Below, in pieces: positions 1-6,653 of a DNA stretch of 17,128 bases. Positions within the stretch are counted from its first letter, which is position 1. Every line of letters begins with the position of its first letter. Below the pieces are notes generated by a model that saw only the letters and a program-made list of their open reading frames with translations, was not told where the DNA came from and did not search any database. Position numbers and translations under genes: made by a program. Source of the DNA: RH-AL1 sp964247745 (lineage in GTDB: Bacteria > Pseudomonadota > Alphaproteobacteria > Rhizobiales > Beijerinckiaceae); assembly GCA_964247745.1 (NCBI GenBank), contig CAXTVT010000066.1:1-17128 (forward strand), read 5' to 3'.

Positions 1-806
1 TCGAAGTCCGGCAGCGAGGCCATGGCGACGATCTCGCCGGTGTTGACGTCGAGGATCGCGGCGGCGCCGTTCTTGGCGTGGAATTTCTCGATGCCCTTGG
101 CCAGCTCGTCGCGCACGGCGTAGGTCGCGCGCAGGTCCAGCGAACTCGTCAGCGGCTTCAGGTCGGTGGCGGCGACCTTGAAGCCCATGCCCGTCAGGTC
201 GGAATAGCCTTGGTTGTCGATGTATTTCTCGAGGCCGGAGATGCCGACGCCGTCGAGGTTGGCGAAGCCGAGCACGTGGGCGGCGATCGGGCCGTTGGGG
301 TAGACGCGCTTGTTCTCGGGCAGGAAGCCGACGCCGGGCAGGCCGAGGTGGAACACCTCCTGCTGCTCCTTGGGGCTGACCGCGCGCTTGACCCAGACGA
401 AGCCCTTGTTGGAGGCCAGCTTGCGGCGGAGCTCGGAGGCGTTGACGTCCGGCAGGGCGGCGGTCAGCAGTTCGGTCGCCTCGTCCTTGTCGATGAGGCG
501 CTTGGGCTCGGCGAAGATGCTCATCACCTTGATGTCGGTGGCCAGCACCTCGCCGTTGCGGTCGAGGATGTCGGGCCGCGCGGCCGCCACCTGGTCGGAA
601 CCGGCGACGCGCACCTTGTCGGCCTCCGGCGGCTTCAGGCCGAAGACGAACAGCCGGCCGACGATGATCAGGAACAACAGCGTGAAGGCCATGGCGACGA
701 CGCGGGTGCGTCCCGGCGTCTTGTCGAGCCGCGGCTCGAACAGGCTCCGGAGGAAGCGCATCGGCGAGAGCGAGACGCGCGGCTTGGGGGCGGGGGTCTC
801 GCTCAT
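1..806 (-). CDS. ftsI: FtsI / penicillin-binding protein 3, N-terminal part (runs off the left edge)
   Basis: Septal peptidoglycan transpeptidase of the divisome, anchored in the inner membrane with its catalytic domain in the periplasm. About 268 codons are visible from an ATG at 806. A basic cytoplasmic tail is followed by one membrane segment (about residues 36-57), then the PBP dimerisation-domain signature RPDILDRNGEVLA (residues 77-89). The last visible residues (DVNTGEIVAMASLP) are the entry to the transpeptidase domain; the catalytic SxxK, SxN and KTG motifs lie outside the window. The start overlaps the ftsL stop by 4 bp (ATGA), so translation is probably coupled. Position as fourth gene after mraZ, rsmH and ftsL is the standard dcw order, which supports FtsI over other class B PBPs. 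Confidence 0.93.
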   Translation of the reverse strand, partial: MSETPAPKPRVSLSPMRFLRSLFEPRLDKTPGRTRVVAMAFTLLFLIIVGRLFVFGLKPPEADKVRVAGSDQVAAARPDILDRNGEVLATDIKVMSIFAEPKRLIDKDEATELLTAALPDVNASELRRKLASNKGFVWVKRAVSPKEQQEVFHLGLPGVGFLPENKRVYPNGPIAAHVLGFANLDGVGISGLEKYIDNQGYSDLTGMGFKVAATDLKPLTSSLDLRATYAVRDELAKGIEKFHAKNGAAAILDVNTGEIVAMASLPDF

Positions 807-1210
807 CGCTGCGCCTTCCGGGCCGGCTTGCCGGAGGAGGGCGTCGCGCTGGCGGGCGAGTCGTCGCTCGGCGTGTTGGTGGGCTCGGCGAGGCCGAGGT
901 CGGCCAGCTCGCGGCCGATCGTGTCGACGCGCGGCGCCTTGGAGGGCAGGGCGTCGACCGGCACGATCTGGCCGAGCTGCAGCGGCTGCAGCTGCGTCAG
1001 CTTCTCGGCCAAAGCCTGGACGCGCTCGGGCCGGGTCAGGTTGGCCCAGTCCGCCCGGAGCAGGCCGATCTTGTCCTGCTCCTTCTTGATGTCGGCCCGC
1101 AGGCTCGCCACCGTCTCGGCGTGGAACATCGTCTTGTACTTGATCGAGTAGGCGTAGATCGCCGAGCCGACCAGCGCCGCGATCGCGACCAGGTTGAGGA
1201 TGCGGATCAT
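803..1210 (-). CDS. ftsL: FtsL-like cell division protein
   Basis: A 135-aa bitopic membrane protein. It has a very short cytoplasmic N-terminus, one hydrophobic segment (about residues 5-23), a charged heptad-like stretch (about 33-80, with ADIKKEQDKIGLLRADWANL) expected to form the periplasmic coiled coil, and a low-complexity Ser/Pro/Lys-rich tail. FtsL proteins diverge strongly in sequence, so the assignment rests on this architecture and on location between rsmH and ftsI. In the family FtsL pairs with FtsB and FtsQ to activate FtsWI. The ATG at 1210 overlaps the rsmH stop and the TGA at 805-803 overlaps the ftsI start, both as ATGA, so the gene is embedded in a translationally coupled run. 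Confidence 0.88.
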   Translation of the reverse strand: MIRILNLVAIAALVGSAIYAYSIKYKTMFHAETVASLRADIKKEQDKIGLLRADWANLTRPERVQALAEKLTQLQPLQLGQIVPVDALPSKAPRVDTIGRELADLGLAEPTNTPSDDSPASATPSSGKPARKAQR

Positions 1211-2268
1211 GTCGGCTTCCCGGGCTTCGAGGCGGAGGAATGGGGCAGGAGCGAGAGGGCGCGCAGCGCCGGCTCGACGGCGAGCGCGGGGTTGGCCGTG
1301 CGGAGGCCGACGCGCAGCTTGGCCGAGCGCGCGCGCGGGTTGGCGGCGCATTCGGCCTCGCCCGGCGCGATCGGCTGGCGCTTGGGCAAGGTGAAGGAGC
1401 GCGGCGTCGCGGCGGGTTCGCCGGGCAGGCGGCGGCCGGGCGCCTCGCCCTTGCCGGAGCGGCGCGCGAAGAACGATTTCGCAATGCGGTCCTCCAGCGA
1501 ATGGAAGGTCACCACCGCCAGCCGGCCGCCCGGCGCCAGCACGCGCTCGGCGGCGGCGAGGCCGGCGACGAGTTCGCCCAGCTCGTCGTTGACCGCGATG
1601 CGCAGCGCCTGGAAGGTGCGCGTCGCCGGGTGGATCTCGGTCGGCTTGTGCGGCACGACGCGGGCGATCATCTCGGCCAGCGGCCGCGTGGTGAGGAACG
1701 GCGTCGCCGCACGGTCCTGCACGATGGCGCGGGCGACGCGGCGCGACAGCCGCTCCTCGCCATAATGATAGAGGATGTCGGCGAGCACCTCCTCGGGCGC
1801 CTCGTTGACGATGTCGGCGGCGCTGCGGCCATCGCCGCCCATGCGCATGTCGAGCGGCCCGTCGCGGCGGAACGAGAAGCCGCGCTCGGCCTGGTCGAGC
1901 TGCATCGAGGAGACGCCGATGTCGAGCGCAACGCCGTCGAACGGGCCGAGCCCGAGCCGTGCGGCGACGCTTTCGAGGTCGGCGAACCGCGCCTCGACCA
2001 GCGTGAGACGATCCCCGAATTGATCGACGAGGTGTGCACCGCCGGCGATGGCGGTGGGGTCGCGATCGAGCGCGAGCACCTTCGTGCCAGGGACGGCCAA
2101 GATCGACGAGCTGTAGCCGCCGGCGCCGAAGGTGCCGTCGAGGTAGAGCCCGCCGCTCGAAAGGTCGAGCGCGGCCAGAACCTCCTCGCGGAGCACGGGA
2201 ACGTGCCGGGCTGGTCCGCCAGCGGCGCCCGCATCCGGTGGATGGAGGTCGCCGCCGCCCGCGTTCAT
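1207..2268 (-). CDS. rsmH: 16S rRNA (cytosine(1402)-N(4))-methyltransferase RsmH (MraW)
   Basis: A 353-aa SAM-dependent methyltransferase that modifies N4 of C1402 in 16S rRNA. Family motifs are clear: HVPVL (residues 22-26), the SAM-binding loop DGTFGAGGYS (44-53), LDRDP (67-71), then SSMQLDQAERGFSF, LDMRM, RTFQALRIAVN and VVTFHSLEDR further on. The length is slightly above the usual ~310-320 aa because of a Gly/Ala-rich N-terminus before HVPVL. The ATG at 2268 is chosen because it overlaps the mraZ stop as ATGA. An open frame extends far upstream in this GC-rich DNA but crosses mraZ out of frame and is not supported. The 3' end overlaps ftsL by 4 bp. Confidence 0.96.
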   Translation of the reverse strand: MNAGGGDLHPPDAGAAGGPARHVPVLREEVLAALDLSSGGLYLDGTFGAGGYSSSILAVPGTKVLALDRDPTAIAGGAHLVDQFGDRLTLVEARFADLESVAARLGLGPFDGVALDIGVSSMQLDQAERGFSFRRDGPLDMRMGGDGRSAADIVNEAPEEVLADILYHYGEERLSRRVARAIVQDRAATPFLTTRPLAEMIARVVPHKPTEIHPATRTFQALRIAVNDELGELVAGLAAAERVLAPGGRLAVVTFHSLEDRIAKSFFARRSGKGEAPGRRLPGEPAATPRSFTLPKRQPIAPGEAECAANPRARSAKLRVGLRTANPALAVEPALRALSLLPHSSASKPGKPT

Positions 2269-2759
2269 TCCCGTGCTCCAGGAGGCCGCGGGGTGGAGGA
2301 TCCACCATCCGCGTCCCGGGTGCCGAGCTGTTTCCGCAAGCTGCGCAGGCGAAGCGTGGCCTCTTCGAGATGCGCGCGGAAGCGGCTCGGTTCCCAGATC
2401 TGGAACTTCTGCCCCTGTCCCACGAACGTCACCTCGTCCGAGATGTGCGCGTGGTCCCTGATGCCGGGCGAGAGGACCATGCGGCCCTCTGCGTCCACCT
2501 TCAGCGTCTCGCTGCGCCCGTAGAGGGCGGTCGAGAACAGGTCCCGCTCCGGCGAGTAGGGCGGCTGGCGCTCGATCAGCTCCGCGATCTCCCGCAGCAG
2601 CGCGTGGCCGCCGCAGTCCAAGGCGTCGGCATCGAGGGAGGGCGTGACGAAGAGCCCCTCGAAGCCGTCGCGCGTCAGCACCGCCCGAAAGGACGCCGGA
2701 ATCGACACGCGACCCTTGGCATCCACACGGTTGGCAATGTGCGCAACGAACAGATCCAC
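2265..2759 (-). CDS. mraZ: Transcriptional regulator MraZ
   Basis: A 164-aa DNA-binding protein of the SpoVT-AbrB fold and first gene of the dcw cluster. It carries the two repeated MraZ signatures VDAKGRVSIP (residues 12-21) and VDAEGRMVLS (88-97), each with the DxxxR core. The start is a GTG at 2759, supported by a Shine-Dalgarno AGGGGG (2773-2768, minus strand) eight bases upstream and by the conserved opening DLFVAHIANRVDAKGR. In the family MraZ binds repeated TGGGN boxes upstream of its own gene and represses the cluster; such boxes are present at 2845-2879. The stop overlaps the rsmH start. The tail after about residue 150 is low-complexity (GGSSTPRPPGARE). Confidence 0.96.
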   Translation of the reverse strand: MDLFVAHIANRVDAKGRVSIPASFRAVLTRDGFEGLFVTPSLDADALDCGGHALLREIAELIERQPPYSPERDLFSTALYGRSETLKVDAEGRMVLSPGIRDHAHISDEVTFVGQGQKFQIWEPSRFRAHLEEATLRLRSLRKQLGTRDADGGSSTPRPPGARE

Positions 2760-2844
2760 GCGATACGCCCCCTGCCCACGGGTCCGCCGACACGGCGAGC
2801 GGGCCGCGGGCTGCGGCGTCGGTCATCGCGAAGGGAGCCCGAAG

Positions 2845-2879
2845 CGGGATGGCTTGGGATAGCATGGGATTTCGTGGGA
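2845..2879 (-). promoter_or_regulatory. MraZ operator: four direct repeats at 10-bp period
   Basis: Read on the plus strand there are four boxes, CGGGA (2845), TGGGA (2855), TGGGA (2865) and TGGGA (2875), each separated by exactly 5 bp. This is the TGGGN-N5 array known to be bound by MraZ. It starts about 86 bp upstream of the mraZ GTG, so it probably covers the mraZ promoter for autorepression. The box nearest the gene has C instead of T at the first base. Confidence 0.8.
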
Positions 2880-3442
2880 CACAATGGTTAGTGGTGGTGG
2901 GGCGAGGTGGGCGGCACGGTGCTTCAGTAGACGGGGGTAAGGTTAACGCCCGGTTCGCGGGCTATTGAAAGAGTGAAGGACGTCCAAAGGGCTTACATGG
3001 AGACGTCGAGCGAGGCTGCCTGGGGCAACCGCAAGGCGGCCGATTGGGAGCCTGATTTTTCCAGAAGATCGGGCTGCGCGTCGCATGTGACGAGCGATGT
3101 CATCGGTGGCGGCTTCACGCAGGGCAGGGCAGCCGCCCATTTCGTGGCACACTCGCTTGTCTACGTTTGGTCGATAAAACCCCTGCAAGCGAACCTTCGC
3201 CTGCCGCCACCCAAATCGACGTTTGGCAATCGTTTTTTCTACAAACACAAGTCCTTCGGTTCCTTGCATCGCTGCAGCCGCAAGCTAGCTGTGGTAGCGT
3301 GGAGGCAAAGGTCATGGCTGCGCTTGACGTCGATAATCACGGCGAGGCTTCGGCTTGGTTTAAGAACAAACCACGGCGATTCAAACCTGACGAGTCTAAG
3401 CTCGATGGCAGCCCGCGCTTGAGCTAATCCTCACTCGGAGGC
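2880..3442. other. Left flank of accessory island, no confident gene
   Basis: This 560-bp stretch separates the mraZ operator from the island genes. I find no convincing coding sequence apart from a weak 37-codon frame at 3314-3427, no tRNA cloverleaf and no RNase P RNA signature. Several short open frames exist on both strands, but their composition and lack of ribosome-binding sites do not support them. It probably contains the promoter for mraZ on its left side and the island boundary somewhere inside it. Confidence 0.5.
3314..3427 (+). CDS. Possible 37-aa small protein, unrecognised
   Basis: An ATG at 3314 is preceded by GGAGG (3301-3305) with an 8-base spacing, which is a good ribosome-binding site. 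The 37-residue product is polar and basic (contains AWFKNKPRRFKPDESKL) with no membrane segment or cysteine. The frame is open upstream to a TTG at 3167 (86 aa), but that part looks non-coding. I do not recognise the family; it may equally be the tail of a broken gene. The only support is the ribosome-binding site and a sensible polar composition. Confidence 0.25.
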   Translation: MAALDVDNHGEASAWFKNKPRRFKPDESKLDGSPRLS

Positions 3443-3592
3443 TTATCTGGTGGCGAGGAAACGCTGTCGGCTCGGTGGCTTGTTTGCAAGCTCGCCTTTG
3501 AGCCGATCGGCAGCAGACGTGTCCACATTGGCGCCAGTCTTCCGAGCGGCTTTCACGAAGCCGACATGTTGTGCGAAGACGCTGCTCTTCAT
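3443..3592 (-). CDS. Possible 49-aa basic small protein downstream of the 317-aa gene
   Basis: A 50-codon frame begins with ATG at 3592, six bases after the stop of the 317-aa gene, on the same strand. The product is short, basic and soluble (starts MKSSVFAQHVGFVKAARKT, ends PPSRQRFLATR), with amphipathic-helix character and a natural-looking composition, unlike the other frames here. It could be the last gene of the island operon. I recognise no family. The start lacks a clear Shine-Dalgarno, but the closeness to the preceding stop would allow re-initiation. Confidence 0.4.
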   Translation of the reverse strand: MKSSVFAQHVGFVKAARKTGANVDTSAADRLKGELANKPPSRQRFLATR

Positions 3593-3598
3593 CCGAGG

Positions 3599-4552
3599 TC
3601 ATATCGCGATGCCATAGCATTCAAGCCGGTAAACAGAAGAAAAGAGCGCGCGCAAGTTATCAGGATTGAAGCTTTCGAACCTCTTGAAACACGCTCCGTA
3701 GGATGTCGGGATTATGTCAGTGCCACCCAGCTTTTCTATGGAGTCAACAAGCGCTTTAACGATGCTGTGCATTAAGGTCGCAAATGCGAAGCTTGAGTCT
3801 CGTTCGCCGAAGAAGCGCTCGGCGCTCTCCTGTGAAGACACCTCATTATTGATTTTCTCTGGCAACCAAGGAGTTGTATAGTCTTCGTCGTACAGCCAAG
3901 AATTGTTTTTGTAGAGAATATCGTTCCTCGTTCCGGAAAAACCTTCTCCAAGCTCACAGATTCGACTAACTGTGCTTTGCATAGATACATCAAATGTAGT
4001 CGTACGAAGTAATCGCAGAAGAATTGTCCAGATAGCTCTTTGTTCAATAGGAGCAGACCTGCTACGAAAAATAAGCTTACAAGGATCGCTAAGTGTTGGA
4101 TATTGTTTCCTAAATAACGATCTCTCTCGGTCTGTTTCGCCTTCAGGAAATATATCAAGAATGGCGAAAGTGTCGCAAATATGGACTAAGTGCACACCTA
4201 GCATTGCAAGCAGGGCTCGCGCGGCTACGAAAGAAAAATGATAAGCATCTATGGCCGCCCAAGTCGGCTGACCTCCAAGAAGGCAGTTACCTGCGCTTCG
4301 CAATACATAGGCCGATTTTGCGGTTGCAGTGGCGGCATCCATAAACCCTGCCACTCGGCTACCGCGAAAGTTAAACACACTCATATTGGCGCGCTTTTCA
4401 AAATCCGGGGTGAGGATCGGACCGACAGCGTCGGAAATGTCTTGCGTCTGCTTTAGGTCGAAGCCAATGGAAGCGGCTGACCAAGCTGCGCTCACTGAGG
4501 ACCATGCACGATTTCCAAGATGGTTCTTTGCAAGAAGCTGCCAATTAGACAT
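3599..4552 (-). CDS. Hypothetical protein, possible HEPN-like helical fold, in a DGQHR/methyltransferase island
   Basis: A 317-aa protein of unknown function. Its ATG shares a base with the TAA of the upstream DGQHR fragment (TAATG), so the two were probably co-translated. It is mostly helical with no signal peptide or clear membrane span. A helix at about residues 99-119 (AIDAYHFSFVAARALLAML) resembles the first long helix of HEPN-type domains. A polar RNDILY (209-214) lies in the region where HEPN ribonucleases carry R-x4-6-H, but with Tyr in place of His. That likeness is by eye and weak. The coding DNA is clearly AT-richer than the chromosome around it, which suggests acquisition by transfer. 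The context with a DNA methyltransferase and a DGQHR protein suggests a role in a DNA-modification or defence locus; this is inference. Confidence 0.75.
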   Translation of the reverse strand: MSNWQLLAKNHLGNRAWSSVSAAWSAASIGFDLKQTQDISDAVGPILTPDFEKRANMSVFNFRGSRVAGFMDAATATAKSAYVLRSAGNCLLGGQPTWAAIDAYHFSFVAARALLAMLGVHLVHICDTFAILDIFPEGETDRERSLFRKQYPTLSDPCKLIFRSRSAPIEQRAIWTILLRLLRTTTFDVSMQSTVSRICELGEGFSGTRNDILYKNNSWLYDEDYTTPWLPEKINNEVSSQESAERFFGERDSSFAFATLMHSIVKALVDSIEKLGGTDIIPTSYGACFKRFESFNPDNLRALFSSVYRLECYGIAI

Positions 4553-5115
4553 TATCGAAGCCTGATTTGCTTTTTAGCCCCGTCAGTCCGACGTTTCTCG
4601 GCTTCTCTTAATAGGTCCACCTGAAAGTCTTTCGCTGACTCAATCTCGGCCTTATTTCCTGATCCTTTGCTTGACCATTGCGCAAAATCAAACGTGCGAA
4701 GAGGCCGGAGGACTTCAACGATATCGGACACCCTAAAGCCTCCGCCCTGCATTGTGCACTCTTTAAATATGTCTTCAAAGACATTCATCAAAGCTCCGAA
4801 GCCAACTGTTTTGAAGAAGATCGGATCAGACCTTTTCCATTCGTCAGGGTAGGTTTGTCGTATAGCGGCGAAATAGTTTTCAACTATCTCTTGCTGCTGT
4901 GAAAGTGTAAATATGTTCAACAAGCCTCTCTCATGGTTGACATACGGAGTAAGCTTCCTGACGAAATTCGCAATTGAGACCTGACCCGACCTAGGTGAGG
5001 TGGTAACAACTATTCGACCATAGAAAGTGGAATCTTTATTTTTTCGTCTTAGAATAGCACATAACCGTTTCATAGCGTCCGCTAAATCTTCTTGTTGCGT
5101 GCGTGCCATGCCCAA
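4552..5115 (-). pseudogene. C-terminal fragment of a DGQHR-domain (DndB-like) protein
   Basis: The 187-codon frame carries features I associate with the C-terminal half of DGQHR/DndB-like proteins: DSTFYGRI (residues 28-35), the NYFAAIRQTYPDEW stretch (80-93) and KTVGFGALMN (102-111). The N-terminal half, including the DGQHR motif itself, is missing. The first ~25 residues are read from DNA that in another frame encodes conserved methyltransferase residues, so they are probably not native. The genuine part therefore starts near 5045, next to the premature end of the methyltransferase at 5036. The simplest reading is a deletion that fused the 5' part of one gene out of frame to the 3' part of the next. 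It might still be translated from a start within the fragment. The family call is from remembered motifs, not a search. Confidence 0.62.
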
Positions 5116-5449
5116 ACGTCCAAATGATCCTATTTCTCAAGCAAAATGCATTTTCGCCATAAGCAAATGACTCATGGACTAAATAGTCAAGAGGCGTGCT
5201 GATGCCATTGCGTTGATGCGTGCCGACTTGCCAGCATAGGCTACCGCTTGGCTTCAAAGATCTCCACAACAGGGGGGCTAAGCGACGATGAATAGAGGTA
5301 AAGTCTGTCACGTCCATGGAGGTGTCATATGCCTTTCCCATAAAGTATGGTGGTGAAGACACAATAAGGTCGACGGACGCCGGTTCTATGGCGGCTAGGA
5401 ACTTGATGGCGTCACTAACGATGACGGAAGCGGAGACCTGATCGACCAT
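5036..5449 (-). pseudogene. Beta-class DNA (N4/N6) methyltransferase, truncated after its N-terminal half
   Basis: A 137-codon frame with the hallmarks of a site-specific DNA methyltransferase. It has catalytic motif IV as SPPY (residues 32-35, after VDLIVS), a LKPSGSLCWQVG strand (65-76), and the RFSGRYETVMCYSK block (121-134) found in this family shortly after motif IV. The protein then stops at a TAA (5038-5036) just after an A-run. In beta-class enzymes the SAM-binding FxGxG motif and the rest of the fold lie C-terminal to this point, so the product should be inactive. The ATG at 5449 has TAGG about 7 bases upstream. The downstream frame belongs to a DGQHR protein, which indicates an internal deletion and not a simple frameshift. 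Confidence 0.75.
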
Positions 5450-5671
5450 TGCAAACCTAGGAATTGGACCTTCCGATTTTCCGACCAGAAAAATAATGTG
5501 AGATCTAGATCCGGTAGAGCTGCCTAAGAAAGGTATAGGGTCTCCATCTCGGATAAAGCCTTATCGACGCGGCCCTTTGTGAGGTTCCTCAGGTCATTCG
5601 TTTCCCCACAATGCCGTCTACGGCTTTTGACGCCCGCTCCGGAGTCTCAGCGCCAAGTCGGCTCAAGGGCG

Positions 5672-5749
5672 AATCGGGCGAAGAAGCTGGCGCTGATCGA
5701 GGCGGCCAACCCGCAATGGCGGGACCTGTACCTCGACCTCAACGCGTGA
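5672..5749 (+). pseudogene. 3' remnant of a GIY-YIG nuclease gene
   Basis: The last 26 codons (NRAKKLALIEAANPQWRDLY followed by LDLNA and TGA at 5747-5749) match the conserved C-terminal tail of small GIY-YIG nuclease-superfamily proteins, where a KxxLIE...NPxWRDLY ending is typical. Upstream of about 5670 the same frame no longer looks like this family, and the GIY and YIG motifs are absent. The 5' part has been lost, most simply by insertion of, or recombination with, the AT-rich island on the left. It marks the right edge of that island. Confidence 0.6.
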
Positions 5750-5750
5750 T

Positions 5751-5855
5751 CGTCATTGCGAGCGCAAGCGAAGCAACCCAGGAGTCGCGGGGGTGCGCTT
5801 GCCGGCGGAGTGCCGCGCACCGGCCCTGGGTTGCTTCGCTGCGCTCGCAATGACG
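5751..5855. repeat. REP-like long palindromic element, copy 1
   Basis: Two ~30-bp arms (5751-5781 and 5826-5855) are near-perfect inverted repeats with one bulged base, around a 44-nt GC-rich centre. The arm begins CGTCATTGCGAGCGCAAGCG. Elements with this CGTCATTGCGAGCG...GAAGCAA consensus are dispersed in alphaproteobacterial intergenic DNA. It starts right after the GIY-YIG stop codon and could act as a terminator or mRNA-stabilising hairpin. Confidence 0.88.
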
Positions 5856-5899
5856 GGTCGCGTGCGATGATCGTTGGTCGGTTTGCACCTTTGGGAGCG

Positions 5900-6007
5900 C
5901 GTCATTGCGAGCGCGAGCGAAGCAACCCAGGAGCGGGAGGGCGTGCACTTTCCGGCGGGGTGCAGCGTCGCGGCCTTCTGGGTTGCTTCGCTCCGCTCGC
6001 AATGACG
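5900..6007. repeat. REP-like long palindromic element, copy 2
   Basis: Arms 5900-5930 and 5978-6007 form a second hairpin of the same family around a 47-nt centre. Arm sequences are almost identical to copy 1 while the central part differs, as expected for dispersed REP-type elements. It ends 6 bp from the stop codon of the HipB-like gene, whose mRNA it would terminate or protect. The two copies lie 44 bp apart in the same orientation. Confidence 0.88.
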
Positions 6008-6013
6008 GAACCA

Positions 6014-6364
6014 TCACTCCGGCTGCCAGCGGTAGTCCTTCGGGGCGGGCGGGGCGGGGCGTGGCTTGCGCGGTTGGGGCGGGCGATATTCGGCGAGCGC
6101 CTCGGCGCGCTTGGCGGCGGCGGCAGTCAGCGGGACGGTCCAGGGCGGCGGCGCGGCGGTGGCGGCGAGCGCGACCTCGAGGCCCAGCGTCTCCAGCGTG
6201 CGCAGGACCAGGCCGAGCTCGACCGTGGGCTTGCCGTGCTCGAGGTCCACGAGCCATTCGCGGCCGACCTTGGCCTCCTTGGCGAGCTCGATCTGGCGAA
6301 GCTTGAGCTGGCGGCGGCGCGCGCGGATCGCCATGGCGACGTCGAAGGGCTGCTGGATGAGCAT
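6014..6364 (-). CDS. HipB-like XRE-family transcriptional regulator (orphan)
   Basis: A 116-aa protein with an N-terminal Xre/HipB-type helix-turn-helix (about residues 8-65): IRARRRQLKLRQIELAKEA, then VGREWLVDLEHGKPTVELG and LRTLETLGLEV, the pattern of HipB/y4mF-type antitoxin regulators. The C-terminus is Pro/Ala-rich and basic (PPQPRKPRPAPPAPKDY) and probably disordered. The ATG at 6364 has AGAGGA (6376-6371, minus strand) six bases upstream. HipB genes normally sit just before hipA, the kinase toxin. Here the downstream DNA is a REP element and no hipA is present, so this is a solitary regulator or the survivor of a broken toxin-antitoxin pair. Confidence 0.82.
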   Translation of the reverse strand: MLIQQPFDVAMAIRARRRQLKLRQIELAKEAKVGREWLVDLEHGKPTVELGLVLRTLETLGLEVALAATAAPPPWTVPLTAAAAKRAEALAEYRPPQPRKPRPAPPAPKDYRWQPE

Positions 6365-6446
6365 GGCTTGTCCTCTTCGGCCCGCAGAAGTCGACGCTCG
6401 GCCACCCCGGTTTGACCGGCGGGGCCGGACGCCGAGCGCAACGCGA

Positions 6447-6527
6447 TTTCGGCGGGGCCGCTCGCCGAAACCGGTGATCGTCGATGTGGCCGTCCGCCGA
6501 AGTCTTGGGGCCGTTCGCCGACGCCGG
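6447..6527. repeat. Hairpin and 21-bp direct repeat between hipB-like gene and DUF1656 gene
   Basis: A perfect 8-bp inverted repeat TTTCGGCG / CGCCGAAA (6447-6454 and 6463-6470) encloses an 8-nt loop. The 21 bp from 6454 to 6474 recur at 6507-6527 with 18 matches (core GGGGCCG-N2-CGCCGA-N2-CCGG). No gene overlaps these. They may be degenerate repeat elements or binding sites for the regulator encoded to the left. Confidence 0.55.
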
Positions 6528-6560
6528 AATTGGCGCTTGGTGCGGAGACACCGGCCCGGC

Positions 6561-6591
6561 TTGACCCGGCGACAAAAGGTACATATACCTT
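6561..6591 (+). promoter_or_regulatory. Sigma-70-like promoter overlapping a palindromic operator
   Basis: TTGACC (6561-6566), a 17-bp spacer and TATACC (6584-6589) form a good housekeeping promoter reading rightwards. A perfect inverted repeat AAGGTA-CATA-TACCTT (6576-6591) covers the -10 element, as an operator for a small dimeric regulator would. No gene follows on the plus strand, so its transcript could be non-coding or antisense to the efflux operon. The palindrome might be used by the HipB-like protein about 200 bp away. Confidence 0.45.
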
Positions 6592-6653
6592 ATCTTGTCA
6601 GAAGAAAAGAGGTGCGGATCGGCAAAGAAGCCTGAAAAGCGGCCCTTTCGCGA

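Noticed and set aside
3167..3313. N-terminal extension of the 37-aa frame to a TTG start
   Set aside because: No ribosome-binding site at the TTG, and the extra residues look like translated non-coding DNA.
2880..3442. Looked for RNase P RNA or a tRNA upstream of mraZ; a GGTTCGCGGGC stretch near 2952 resembles a T-loop
   Set aside because: No paired acceptor, D or anticodon arms could be drawn, and the conserved RNase P RNA core was not seen.
5739..6584. Long open frames through the REP-like palindromes on both strands
   Set aside because: They translate repeat sequence (the recurring HCERSEATQ type peptide) and overlap the supported HipB-like gene.
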